Shown here: positions 53,993 through 64,000 of the stretch, piece by piece
Layout: the number at the start of each line of letters is the position of its first letter
How positions within the stretch are numbered: the first letter of the stretch is position 1
DNA from: Apoderus coryli
Taxonomy: Eukaryota > Arthropoda > Insecta > Coleoptera > Attelabidae
DNA length: 64,000 nucleotides
Assembly: GCA_911728435.2 (NCBI GenBank)
Contig: OU452200.1
Span: forward strand, 22,955,715 to 23,019,714
Direction of reading: 5' to 3'
Translations under genes and position numbers: made by a program
The notes under the pieces: model-generated
Databases searched by the model: none
The model's input: only the letters and a program-made list of their open reading frames with translations
What the model was told of the DNA's origin: nothing

Positions 53993-54748
53993 AAGAAAAA
54001 TCAACGGGCTCAGGAAAGACCGCTGATCAGATCTCCGAAGGGGTAGGTAACCTAAACCTTCGCAGAAAGCCCCTATCCGGGGCACAGCGCAGAAAGGCGA
54101 AGAGAGCGAAACTTGCTGAGGTGACTGGCAAAGGCCAACAGGCCGGCCAGGACCGCAGTAAGGACGCTGGCGCCAGTTCTGCGCAGAGGGGTGGGGGGAA
54201 GGGACGGAAGCACGCCGGGGGCCAAAAAAGACCGCGCGCGGACTCCAAAACTCCTCCCCAAACCCTCGAAGCGGCCCAGGAGTGGGAAAAGTACCGGGGC
54301 GAGCTACAGTGTAGCAGCCGCGGGTTACAGGATGGCCATCATCGATAGACGATATCCTGAGCTGACCTTGGATCAGAGCCAATCGGATCTGATCCGAGAC
54401 AAATTGATTGCGGAGTTGGATGCCACGCCTTCGTGAAGTGGCACGCCTCCACCGCAATTCCATAAAACGGTTTTTGGCGGGGGGGTCCTTTGGATGACCT
54501 GCGCCAATGAATCGACCAGAACATGGCTACAGGGGACAGTTGCGAACCTGCGACCAATCTGGGAGGGCGCGGACTTAACGGTAGTTGAGGCCAAAGACCT
54601 CCCAAGGAGGCCTAGGGTGCTGGTTTTCCTGCCAGGTGAGTTGATTGAGGAGGTGGCTCGGTCAGGCTTAGGGCGGCAAAACCCCGAACTAAGGGTGGGG
54701 GGTGGCTCCTCATCAGCTCTAAAAAAGAAAAGAGTGGGACTACGCTAG
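53986..54748 (+). pseudogene. LINE ORF1 remnant with nucleic-acid-binding-like region
   Basis: Three frames together encode a basic N-terminal part (LSGAQRRKAKRAKLAEVTGK, GGGKGRKHAGGQKRPRAD), then YRMAIIDRRYPELTLDQSQS, then VTCANESTRTWLQGTVANLR and IWEGADLTVVEA...PRVLVFLPG. The last segment resembles the DUF4780-type domain that insect LINE-associated ORF1 proteins carry (from memory). The ATG at 53986 lies inside the duplicated target sequence, so it is not the element's own start. The element begins within its ORF1, and the endonuclease that should follow is deleted. Confidence 0.5.
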
Positions 54749-54774
54749 CCTACTCAATAGACGAGGCTTCCTTC

Positions 54775-56923
54775 ATGGCCTTGGAAAGGAGTCGTTTCCA
54801 GACCTTTTATGGGCTGGGGATGGTCGTTTTCAGGGTGCTGAGGAAATTCAATGATGCAAAAAGGACTGGCCAATGCGACTGCTATAGCAGGGCATTGACA
54901 GACTATAATAAAGCATTAAGGAACGCTAAGAGAGACTCATGGAGGAGGTACTGCGAGGACATAGAAAGGACTCCAGAATGTGCCAGACTCGGTAGAATTC
55001 TCGCGAAGGGAACAGGAGACACCATTACGACTATAAGGGGAGAAAACGGTGTCTTCATAAATACGGGAAGGGATACGAGAACTTCTGAGAGTACATTTGG
55101 CCAATAGGACTGCTATAGCAGGGCATTGACAGAATATAATAAAGCATTAAGGAAAGCTAAGAGAGACTCATGGAAGAGGTACTGCGAGGACATAGAAAGG
55201 ACTCCAGAATGTGCCGGACTCGGTAGAATTCTCGCGAAGGGAACAGGAGACACCATTACGACTATAAGGGGAGAAAACGGTGTCTTCACAAATACGGGAA
55301 GGGATACGAGAACTTCTGAGAGTACATTTTCCCGGCTGCGAATTTACAAATATGTCACTGGAAAATTGGCAGCATACGAATCTGGGACCCAAAATAAAGG
55401 CTACCAGAGAAAGCTGGCAATACGCAAAGACAGTGATAAATTGTATTAAAATTGAATGGGCCTTGAGAACATTTAAACCATACAAATCGCCGGGAATTGA
55501 CGGCATTTATCTAAAAATGCTGCAGGAGGGACGGGACTCCCTGATTAGCAGCCTGTGTATGGTATTCCGGGGCAGTCTGGCACTGGTATATCTGCCAAAA
55601 AGTTGGCAGATAAGCAGAGTAGCATTTATACCCAAACCTGGGAAATCCGGACAGGAAGGGGCAAAGGCTATGCGACCAATAAGTCTAACGTCTTTCTTGC
55701 TAAAGACGCTGGAAAAAATAATAGATGGACATATTCGGGACGGGGCTTTGGAGATAGTGCCATTACACCCGAACCAATATGCGTTTAGATGCGGCATGTC
55801 GACTGAGACAGCGCTGCATCAATTAGTTAGTAAGGCGGAATACGCCCTGGAGAGCAGGGAGGTTCTACTTGCAACCTTCCTGGACATACAGAGAGCCTTC
55901 GATAACGTTTTAACGAACTCAATCCTAGGAGCACTGAGGCAACGAGGCATCAATGCGACTTGCTGCAGGTGGATAATCTGCATGCTTAAAGGAAGAATGG
56001 TATGTACTGCAGTAATGGGGGATACAATAATAGCTAAGCCTGTACGAGGATGCCCGCAGGGGGCAGTACTATCTCCTCTGATGTGGAACCTTGTTATAGA
56101 CGAGTTGCTAAGAGTTCTGGACAATGAAGGATTTGGGGTTCTGGGCTTTGCAGACGACCTAGTCATACATGTCCAGGGAAAGTTTAATCGCATAGTAAGG
56201 GAACGTATGCAACGGGCCCTTGATATAGCAACAAGCTGGACTTTGGAACAGGGACTAAGACTTAGCCCGTCAAAGTCAGCAATGATCGCTTTCACCAGGA
56301 GGAAGAAAACAGAGGGACTAGGACCACTGTACCTTCAAGGTGAAATCGTAAAAATGTGCGGGGAGGTAAAGTATTTAGGGGTTACTCTAGACTCAAAGCT
56401 TACCTGGACCGCACACCTTAAAAGAACCAGAGCAAGAGCGGAGAGAACGCTTATGTTACTCAGGTGCTCTCATGGGAAAACATGGGGACTAAATCCCAAG
56501 ATGATGCACTGGTTGTACACTGCGGTAGTTAGACCTATGATAACATACTCGTCGCTGATTTGGTGGACGAAAACGGAACAGCATACCGCCATTGCTGAGT
56601 TGGACAGGGTACAGAGACTTGCCTGCTTAGCAATGACGGGCGCTTTTAGAACTACTACGACAGCCGCAATGGAAGTATTGCTGAACCTCCCACCCTTGCA
56701 CATCATGGTACGGATGGAGGCGGGGGCGGCATTCATTAGACTGCGAGGGTTGGTAGGAACTGTACCCACTTATCGGGGACATACGAAAATTGGGGTATGT
56801 ATTGGGGATGGCATCATAGACATGCCCATGGACCACATCATACCAAAATTTGAATTTGACATAAACTTCGAAGTGCATATTGTGACCGCGAAGTTCTTTA
56901 TCAAGACTGCATACGGACACTGA
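54775..56923 (+). pseudogene. LINE ORF2: linker and reverse transcriptase
   Basis: The linker reads LTDYNKALRNAKRDSWRRYC, EDIERTPECARLGRILAKG and is duplicated. The RT frame 55280-56923 carries WALRTFKPYKSPGIDGIYLK, FIPKPGKSGQEGAKAMRPIS (both near the start), YAFRCGMSTETALHQLVSK, FLDIQRAFDNV (motif A Asp), RGCPQGAVLSPLMWNLVIDE (motif B), GFADDLVIHV (motif C, ADD) and VKYLGVTLDSKLTWTAHL. The thumb region then has LNPKMMHWLYTAVVRPMITY. The core looks undamaged, but a stop at 56921 and a shift near 56900 cut it off from RNase H. Confidence 0.8.
54877..55332 (+). repeat. 231-bp tandem duplication inside the LINE
   Basis: The stretch from GACTGCTATAGCAGGGCATT (54877) to GAGAGTACATTT recurs from 55108. 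The offset is 231 bp, which is 77 codons. Both junctions carry GGCCAAT as microhomology. The joint creates a TAG (CAA TAG) at 55105-55107, so the duplication ends the reading frame. The copies differ at several bases. Confidence 0.85.
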
Positions 56924-56929
56924 GAGGGA

Positions 56930-57774
56930 TAACCTGGTTTACAGACGGGCCAAAAACCGAAAGTGCAAGTGGTGCAGGAATTTACAGTGAGACAAGGAAC
57001 ACGAATCTAAGATTCTCACTGGGGAAAAACACATCCGTATTTCAAGCGGAAGTGTTTGCAATTATACAATGTGCAAAACTAAACAGATTGACGGCTTATA
57101 CAAACAAGCGAATCAATATATGTTCAGATAGCCAGGCGGCCTTAAGGGCTCTGAGACGCCCCAAGGTTACAACCAAACTGCTATGGGAATGTCAAACAGA
57201 ACTTAGGGCCTTGGCGGACCACAATAGGGTTAATCTAGTGTGGGTCCCGGGGCACTCGGGAATAGAAGGCAACGAGAGAGCGGATTGGCTGACTAGACAA
57301 GCCTCTGAAACCACATATACTGGCACGGAACCTGCGCTGGGCTTGTCTAAAAGAACGGCGAGGGAACTCCTCAAGTGCTGGGCCAAAAGCGAGCACCAGA
57401 GATATCGGGAACATATTCCCAAGCAGGAGCATGGGAAGAGGTTTATACCTGGTGCCGCAACAAAACGCACTGAAAAACTGCTATCATTGAGCAGGAGTCA
57501 GATGCGAATAACTATGGGACTCCTTACTGGGCATTGCGCTCTGAGAGACCACCTAAATAAGATGGGGCTGAACAATGGGGACCTGCAATGCAGATTGTGT
57601 AATGGAGCAGTTGAAACAGCTTACCATGTAATATGTGAGTGTGTAGTTCTACAACGAAGTCGACACGCTATTTTTGGGCATTCGCTGATTGCGCCAGCAG
57701 ATATTGACACCCAACACATAACTGAACTCCACAAGTTAGTGGAGGGTACAGGGCTGCTGGATTGGGTGGCATAA
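56930..57774 (+). pseudogene. LINE RNase H and C-terminal zinc-binding segment
   Basis: ITWFTDGPKTESASGAGIYS (first Asp), TSVFQAEVFAIIQC (Glu), INICSDSQAALRALRRP (second Asp) and VWVPGHSGIEGNERADWLT (last Asp) make a complete RNase H. After it, MRITMGLLTGHCALRDHLNK and CRLCNGAVETAYHVICEC form the C-terminal CCHC-type segment common in I/R1-group LINEs. The frame is +2 relative to the RT. It ends WVA and stop at 57774, 80 bp before the poly-A. Confidence 0.8.
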
Positions 57775-57856
57775 TATACGGGGATTTTTCACAATAAGCC
57801 CATGAGGCTGCAGTGAAACCGGGGAGTTAAGTCGTACGGCCCCTTTAAAAAAAAAA

Positions 57857-57868
57857 AAGTGATGAGTG
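57857..57868 (+). repeat. Target-site duplication, right copy
   Basis: AAGTGATGAGTG directly after the A-run, matching 53981-53992. Confidence 0.85.
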
Positions 57869-58394
57869 GGTATATTTATCAGCCCAAACTAACTTAAAAA
57901 GAACAAACGAATAGGTGTGAATTTTTTCATTCAAATTACTAACTTGTTTATTTCAAATGGAACACCCGGTATATGAGTTCAACATTAGATGCAAAAAGTA
58001 ATTATCTGTCAAATATAATAATATTTTCCTATGGATAACTCTTGACGTTTTCGTGGAAAATGCACATATTCATAATATTAGGCGAATTTTGAATTGAATC
58101 TCTTAGTTTCATGTAGACCACCCTGTATTTGATGATACAAAAATTAAAGTTAGAGTAAAGTTTTCCTACATATATGTATATTATACATATATATACTAGA
58201 TTTTCAAAACTGACAGACCGCTTAAATATATACCCACTCATCACTTGTTACGACAAATATAAAAAAACCCCAATACTAAATACAGGTTGTCCAATAATAT
58301 AAATTATACGAACGTGAAGTTTAATTCTAATTAACTTGTTTATTTCAAATGGAACACCCGGTATATGAGGACAAAATTAGATGCACAAAGTAAG

Positions 58395-58680
58395 CGTGCA
58401 GCGTAAGGATTTTATTATATCGTAATACTTATTGTTCTTTTTTTGTTGTATTCAAAATCACTTATTGAAGATATCTGGAAGAAGTTCTAGGGTATTTTGA
58501 TTTTTCCTTAACGTCATATATGATGTTTAATTTCATTTCATTTTTGTATTGTTTTGCTAGTTTGTGTATGTCGTTATCTGTATTTAAGGTTAAGTGAGGA
58601 GGCTTAAGCCTCAACTTCGCCTATTTTAATACTTTTTTACAATAAAGTCTTTATTATTATTATTTATTATTATATTTAAC
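58395..58680 (+). repeat. LINE 3' tail inserted in copy B
   Basis: A non-coding stretch that ends AATAAAGTCTTTATTATTAT plus more ATT units and interrupts the arm of copy B. The form is that of a short, 5'-truncated LINE insertion. Confidence 0.5.
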
Positions 58681-59040
58681 AGCCCAGACTGGCTAAAAAA
58701 GAACAAACGAATAGGTGTGAATTTTTTCATTCAAATTATGTCTATATTTTTATAAAAATTAAAATATTTTAAAAACTGTCAGGTTTAGGTGAGATGTACT
58801 TTAATGAAAGTTAGGTTTATTTTGAACGGGGAATCTAAAAATATATTCATATACAGGGCATTCCATTTAAAAAAATAAAACTATGGTTAATTCCTTATAT
58901 GGGGGATAGATAGATATAGATTCACAATATTTGTAAAATGTAGCCATAAATCATTTTTCTCGAACCCATCAATAAAACTTTTAGGAAAATAAATAGTTTA
59001 GCCACACTATTCCGTGTCGTATGGCGTGAATAACCCTGTA

Positions 59041-59215
59041 TAGCTTGTTCCATAAGAAGATAGTTTCATTTTTTCCCTAAAATTTTTACGGCCAAATTTT
59101 CGATCTTTAGATTCTAGGACAGGACACAGTTTTCTATGAAAAGGGTGCATATAAAGGTTTACTCCGAATATAGGCCCCAGCCATATTCACCTCAGTTCCT
59201 CTATAATAATAAAAT
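59041..59215. other. Spacer, no gene seen
   Basis: Short AT-rich spacer between copy B and the Penelope-like repeat. Confidence 0.4.
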
Positions 59216-60060
59216 GGAAACCTGTATGAAATTGATTATTTATTAAATTGAAAGTTAATACTTATCAAAAAGGTCAAAATTTTTGTTAAAAAAAAAAACA
59301 ATTAAATCATTTTGCTTTATAATATGTATGTACATAGAAATTATTCAATAGTAAAAGAATTTTGTGCAAGCGTTCAAGGTAATTAAAAAAATATCGGTAT
59401 ATCAAATTAGTTCAATCTGGTATAATTAAGGACATAATAAAAATAAAGATAATATAAAATAAAAAAAGAACTACTTATTATATTATTATAATGGCAAACA
59501 TTTAAATTATATTTTTTTAGTTTTCTTTTGAAATTCTCTGATAAACCTTTTATGTATGGAATAGATACAAAATTTTGATTAGTTGAGTCCTTATATTTTT
59601 TGGAGACTCATTATAAAGCTTGTGTATTCTGTATTCTATTTTTAAAAATTTTGTTGATAAAATGTATGGGTGGTTATTCTGTGATAGGACTTCGTTGGCC
59701 TTTTTAATACATTCCTCTCTGAACTCATAGTCCGATAGTTTCAAAACTATCATTCAAGACATATATATTTTTATTACAATTATTATTTGCAAGTAACCTG
59801 TATGATATTGAATATTTATTAAACTGAAAGTTAATACTTATCAAAAAGGTCAAAATTTTTGTTAAAAAAAAAACAATTAAATCATTTTGCTTTATAACAT
59901 GTATATATGTACATAGAAATTATTCAATAGTAAAAGAATTTTGTGCAAGCGTTCAAGGTAATTAAAAAAAATATATATCAAATTAGTTCAATCTGGGATA
60001 ATTAAGGACATAATAAAAGTAAAGATAATATAAAATAAAAAAAGAATTACTTATATACCA
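59216..60060 (-). mobile_element. Penelope-like fragment between direct repeats
   Basis: 59216-59475 and about 59795-60058 are direct repeats of about 250 bp. Shared words include AACCTGTATGA, AAAGTTAATACTTATCAAAA, TTTTGTGCAAGCGTTCAAGG and TTCAATCTGG. Between them lies a coding fragment (59757-59550). A short Penelope-like piece bracketed by direct pseudo-LTR-like repeats matches the partial-tandem structure of that class. Confidence 0.6.
59550..59757 (-). pseudogene. Penelope-like ORF N-terminal fragment
   Basis: Reads LKLSDYEFREECIKKANEVL, then STKFLKIEYRIHKLYNES. The first part is nearly identical in DNA to 62398-62455 (+), which follows a Penelope-type LSLGPNFA segment, so this piece belongs to the region just upstream of the RT of the same family. 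No catalytic residues are included. Confidence 0.45.
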
Positions 60061-60183
60061 TATCCATGTCGTCATCGCAGTAAAAACCAAAACGGATACG
60101 TCAATAGTTTCAGTATAATACGAATGATGAAATATTCGTAAAAATTGCGTCTCAATTTAAACATTAATTACGCCAGTAATTGG

Positions 60184-60445
60184 TTATTTTAATAATTGTT
60201 GTAAAAATTTGTATAGTTTATTATTAGCCTGCATTGAACAGGCTAAAGATTTTATGCACATAACCAAAGGGGCCAGGATAAATACAATGAATAAAGTCTC
60301 GACATGGTTATATGTACAAAGATCACAGGTTTCTACGGGAAATTGGCTCCGAAATATTCTAGTTTGCAGAATCAGCAACATACTTAATTCTAATTTAGGA
60401 AAAAAAATAAACATACCATATGACACAATTCCCAAATTAGCTCTC
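60184..60445 (-). CDS. Candidate chemoreceptor exon
   Basis: An exon-like open segment beginning after the acceptor CCTATTTAG (end at about 60446). It encodes ANLGIVSYGMFIFFPKLELS, then MLLILQTRIFRSQFPVETCD, then VETLFIVFILAPLVMCIKSL and MQANNKLYKFLQQLLK, followed by a stop. Two hydrophobic spans separated by a short polar loop and then a basic -K-x-x-x...L-x-x-L end recall the TM1-TM2 region of insect odorant receptors. A donor is not seen; the frame simply stops. It could be a receptor pseudogene exon or unrelated. It is on the same strand as the 23-25 kb receptor. Confidence 0.3.
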
Positions 60446-60667
60446 TAAATAGGAACTTTAAATGAAACACAGAGCTAAAAAAATAATAATTAATTTTATA
60501 CTTTCTTCAATAATATTGATTCAGTTATTGAAAAAAAATAATATGACGTTTTTTTGCAGTGCTTCCTGGGCTATATTATAAAAAGTTTCCCGTAAACAAA
60601 TAAAAGTAGAAACTCCAAGAAATTTTTTTAAAAAAATACTCTGAGCTCTAAAAAATTCCTAAAGAGA
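60446..60667. other. AT-rich spacer
   Basis: No feature recognised. Confidence 0.4.
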
Positions 60668-60706
60668 CCAAACATGTTTCGAAGCTACTAGCTTCATCAT
60701 CAGTGG
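60668..60706 (-). ncRNA. Hammerhead ribozyme-like motif
   Basis: On the minus strand: CTGATGA (60703-60697), then stem II TGAAGCTA/TAGCTTC around a G (60696-60681; about 6-7 pairs), then GAAAC (60680-60676) and ATGTTTGGTC. This gives the short stem III and the GUC cleavage triplet ending at about 60667. Core and spacing are right and stem II is strong. Stem I was not resolved by eye. Confidence 0.55.
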
Positions 60707-60993
60707 TTAAACATTTGAAGGAAAGCCATTTGCATTGTAAATTATCGTAATTACATAAGAGTCTAAGCATACAAAGAGAAATGTATTGAAGTCTGAAAGA
60801 GAACGTATAGTTGTATGCATTATTGAGCTTGTTGATGTAAGCTCACCATTCTGGGGGATTTTTTTTTAAATGTTAAATTACTTAATTATTAAATAAAAAC
60901 ATTTTTTCTTTTATATCAACGTAATATTCCACATTTTGAGAAATTGGATTCGAAACACGATCAAATCACTTCACCGAAACACTTTAATTTTAG

Positions 60994-61050
60994 TTTTAAA
61001 TTGTTTCCTGAGGATGCTAACAGTGTTAGCGAAAAGCACGAGATTTAAAA
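60994..61050 (+). ncRNA. Hammerhead ribozyme-like motif
   Basis: TTTTAAAT (60994-61001) can pair perfectly with ATTTAAAA (61043-61050) as stem I. Between them are CTGAGGA (61008-61014), stem II TGCTAAC-AGT-GTTAGC (61015-61030; a 6-bp perfect stem) and GAAA (61031-61034). The stem III/cleavage part (AGCACGAG) is not canonical. The motif is 300 bp from the oppositely oriented one at 60.7 kb. Confidence 0.45.
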
Positions 61051-61955
61051 CACTTTCAATAAAATTCTGAATGTATCGATCTCGTGTATACTTAGTTAAA
61101 TTAGTTTATAAAAAAAATTCTAATCATTATAGTAAATTGCACACTTTATCAATTTTACCCTCAAATTCTTAACAATATAGTATATATTCCTGCAAGTGGA
61201 TTATTATAAAAGAAATTAGTAACATCATTCCTGCGCTTTTCTAAAGACACAAATAGACGTTGACAAGGTCACATCTCTAACTCCTTTACTGAACACCCAA
61301 CTTATCAAATGTAATACCAAAAGATGTTTTGGCATTACCGAATACTGCTAGGAGTAGTGTTACTGGTAATGTGTTGAGTGGAAAGTAATCCCAAAACATC
61401 GAGTGATATTTAAAAGATTATATAACGAACCTAAATTTTATTAATTATTCACTTTTATTATTATGAATCATGGAGCTACAATAATTATTGAAAAGAAGCA
61501 TTACCAAATCTCATTATTTGGTTTGACAATTTAGATTGACTTTTTAAATTTTTCTTTAATTATATGCTAGACAGTGATAGCAAAAAACAACCACCATGCG
61601 CGATCATACCAAAAGGCTTTCCACTTATTAAGCCTCTCGACCCATATGTGAATAATCTGTAATAATATTTCATAATAAACAAGCGTTTATTATTACTAAT
61701 TATTGATTTATGATTACCTATTAAGTCACGGGTATATGGATTACGAGCACGAGCGTAGCGAGTGTCGTTATGAAAACTAGTGTCTTAATAGCCATTAAAT
61801 GCGAGTTGCATGCGATATTTTTGGAACGATTCACTTGCAATAGCCAAAAATAACAACAAATATTCCTGTATTTCTATTGGTTGTAAAAATATGTCTCAGA
61901 ATGAAAAACTGAATCGTAATGAATCTCATATATCTATCTATCTCGGATAGTGGAA
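61051..61955. other. Intergenic DNA
   Basis: No gene seen. GAGCACGAGCGTAGCGAG at about 61746 resembles the hairpin centre at 5361 (GAGCGGAGCGAAG). Confidence 0.35.
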
Positions 61956-62089
61956 AACTAATAGGTCAACTTTTTTGTATCCTTCTGGTCCTCCACTCGC
62001 ACAGTTCGATACGCTCTAATTGTAGGCCCCCGCCCGGAGTGTACGAATGGCGTACATCGAGAAAGTACTCAAAAATCTTAAAATGTGTA

Positions 62090-62480
62090 ACTATAAAAAA
62101 AATAGATTCTTTAAAAAACAAGAAAAAAGATGTGATACCAAATAACCATCAAAACAACGATTTCGTATAGACTTCCAGATAATGTGAATAGAATTTTATC
62201 TTTAGGTCCAAATTTCGCCCAACAGAGAATCAACTAGCTTACATAACAACATACAATATTATCCCTTACATTGAAAACTCTATTTCACAACTCAGTAATA
62301 CTAATAAAAACAAAATTCGGTTACTTGAAAATAATTGTATATCAAATTTCAAAAATAAAAGTAAAAGTCATCAAAAAAATATCCGAAAAGTCTTGAACCA
62401 TAGTTTTGAAACTATCGGACTATGAGTTCAGAAAGGAAATGTATTAAAAAGGCCATAGAAGGTCTGAAAATTTGCAGTCA
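62090..62480 (+). pseudogene. Penelope-like N-terminal region fragment
   Basis: Plus-strand pieces VIPNNHQNNDFV, RILSLGPNFAQQRINQLTYI and ISQLSNTNKN, then SDYEF and CIKKA in broken frames. LSLGPNFA is a conserved pre-RT motif of Penelope-like elements. The final part duplicates the 59.7-kb fragment. No RT or nuclease follows in the window. Confidence 0.5.
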
Positions 62481-64000
62481 AAACTGATGCTTAATTATCT
62501 AAAAAATAATGCAAATATACTGAACTCCAGCAAAGAAGTAGAGATTTTCCGTAGTGTCAAATTATAACATAAATCCATCTGTCATAATAATTAATCAAAC
62601 AAACCAACGAATTTCAAAATAGAGAGATATGGTAGTCCTAAAAATGGAAACCTGACAAACCAACGAATTTCAAATTAGAGAAATATGGTGTATTATAGGA
62701 AGCCATTTTGACGCTTTCGAATATTATCTTATAGTATGAAATTTTATAAAGTTTTTGATTTTGACAAATAGATTTATTATTTAAATTAAGTATTTATTAG
62801 ATTATAACAACATTAATTAATAAGCGGTGATACAAAAAAAAAATATTAATTAGCCCACATTAAAAAATTTTCCAGATTGCAATCGAAAAACTTTTAAATC
62901 TTTAGAAATTCTTAGCGTACACTTAAAATTTATATAAGGGGTGAATCAAAAATGTATTTGTTAATTTTTTTAAGGACAAAAAAGTAATATTTTGATTAAT
63001 CTTTTGTTTTTTTTTATTTGAATTTTTTTTTTAATTTTTCTTTAATTTTTTTTTTTAATTTGTTTTGAATTTTTTTTTGATTAATTTTTTTTATTTTTTC
63101 TTTTTTAATTTTTTTTTATTATTTTTTTTATAACCCTCAATGACTTGTCATAGATAAGACTACCACAAAACGACTGGGAAATCCCAAATGGATTTCTTGT
63201 AATAACTAAAATATGTTAAAAATCTATTATGGAACCAGTAATACTTCCCCAAAGTTGCAGCACTCTCTTGTTTTGCGGTACTTTTTAGAAAAATAATAAC
63301 TGATTTTTTCTCGTCATTTTTGCGGGCCGATAACTTCGTAAACTTGACTTGACGTTTATAAGACAAATAATCATCCTTTATTTTCAATAAAGAATTACGT
63401 CATAAAATTGTTCGCATTTGTTTCTTAACACCCCCATATAAAATAAAAACTATGTATATAAACAAAAATAAGCCAGTTCCGAATGAACCTCTGTACGAAA
63501 TATGTTTCTCTATCAAACTAATGTAAGTAAATATATTAACTACCGTTACTTTTATGTAATAGGTAGGTATTTATGGATTTTTTATTGCAGATTTACTTAA
63601 AACAATGCATACAGCAAAACCAATTATTACAATGTTTTATTAAATATATAAGAACTATCCGGAATTCATGCTCCCTGATGCATGTACTAACAATTCATTG
63701 CCTTCATTCAAACTTTTTGGCTGATGCAATGTTGTATTATATTGCACTCGTGCGAAATTCCTATGATGTCTTCAATTCTGTAAATTAAAAACAAGTTAAG
63801 TACCTATTGCTAATTGATTTTTGCGACGAGGTCGTCTATTTTGTTTTTTCTTTTACAATGAACGTAAATTGTTATCTAATCAGCAAATTTTACAGGGGGC
63901 TCAGTAAGTATATACGAGTATGCATTGCAACAATATGCGACAAAATAAAGTTCATTGTTAATAATCGCTGGTTATAGAAAAATATTTGATGTGTTGCATG
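62481..64000. other. AT-rich DNA with a poly-T tract
   Basis: AACCAACGAATTTCAAA and AGATATGG words are repeated at about 62600 and 62655. A T-rich low-complexity tract spans 63000-63130. No genes recognised up to the window end. Confidence 0.45.

Larger units (their letters stand above)
53993..57856 (+). mobile_element. RNase H-bearing LINE inserted in copy B
   Basis: Flanked by the 12-bp duplication AAGTGATGAGTG and ending in a run of A (57847-57858), the classic signature of target-primed reverse transcription. Contains an ORF1 remnant, an ORF2 linker with a tandem duplication, RT and RNase H. The endonuclease domain is missing. Its GC content and long open frames contrast with the surrounding AT-rich DNA, suggesting a younger insertion. 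Group I/R1-like by domain order. Confidence 0.85.
52213..59040 (-). mobile_element. Mariner-like element with modular long ends, copy B
   Basis: Outer ends CAGGGTTATTCAC (52213) and GTGAATAACCCTG (59040), with TA on both sides. Inside are the same inverted arms and micro-units as copy A (for example CAGGGTCTTCC at about 52315 and a matching end near 58911). The right arm is split by the LINE at 53993-57856 and by a small insertion at 58395-58680. Part of the arm is also duplicated (53560-53700 resembles 53825-53945). The native length without inserts is about 2.7 kb. Confidence 0.65.

Noticed and set aside
54027..54605. Several minus-strand frames over the LINE ORF1
   Set aside because: GC-rich antisense shadows without motifs.
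63000..63130. T-rich tract as a regulatory or origin element
   Set aside because: Simple low-complexity sequence; nothing specific supports a function.

Overview
The window looks like a repeat-saturated, AT-rich piece of an insect nuclear genome. A beetle is a reasonable guess, because the transposon and chemoreceptor types fit, but the sequence does not settle the order. There are no bacterial-style operons, and the only host-type coding sequences I can support are chemoreceptor exons. These are a spliced odorant-receptor fragment on the minus strand (23.5-25.3 kb, two exons with matching splice sites and phases) and a weaker receptor-like exon at 60.2-60.4 kb. Almost everything else is mobile DNA in different states of decay.

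Layout. 0.7-2.8 kb: a Tc1/mariner-type element (spacing DD41D) with a frameshifted transposase. 3.9-7.1 kb: remnants of non-LTR retrotransposons (LINEs), one interrupted by a foldback insertion carrying a Crypton-like N-terminus. 8.3-10.4 kb: an internally deleted mariner-like element with long modular inverted ends. 11.1-11.6 kb: a satellite-like array of ~170 bp units. 11.9-16.3 kb: two LINEs in opposite orientations. 16.4-16.7, 22.7-23.1, 44.3-44.5 and 45.4-45.6 kb: copies of a repeat family that carries hammerhead-ribozyme cores. 19.95-21.75 kb and, inverted, 41.5-43.2 kb: an unclassified element with AGCTCTCCATAT ends. 25.8-27.1 kb: a decayed pogo-like transposase.

The centre of interest is 27.97-37.45 kb, a four-level nest. 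A foldback element with AGCT(C/G)TCCATAT-type ends contains a decayed DD41D mariner-like element. That contains a DIRS-type tyrosine-recombinase retrotransposon with inverted termini and an internal complementary region. The DIRS element in turn contains, just 3' of its recombinase, a 2088-bp DD41D mariner-type element with ~350-bp inverted ends and an intact 377-codon transposase. The intact copy is nearly identical to the broken copy at 0.7-2.8 kb, so this family was active recently.

The right third holds Ty3/gypsy remnants (45.6-47.3 kb), Penelope-like fragments (48.9-49.9, 51.2-52.0, 59.2-60.1 and 62.1-62.5 kb) and a second copy of the modular mariner-like element (52.2-59.0 kb). That copy is split by an RNase H-bearing LINE (53.99-57.86 kb) flanked by a 12-bp target-site duplication. 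Hammerhead-like cores also lie beside the Penelope-like fragments at 60.7 and 61.0 kb. All calls were made by eye; no homology search or folding program was run.
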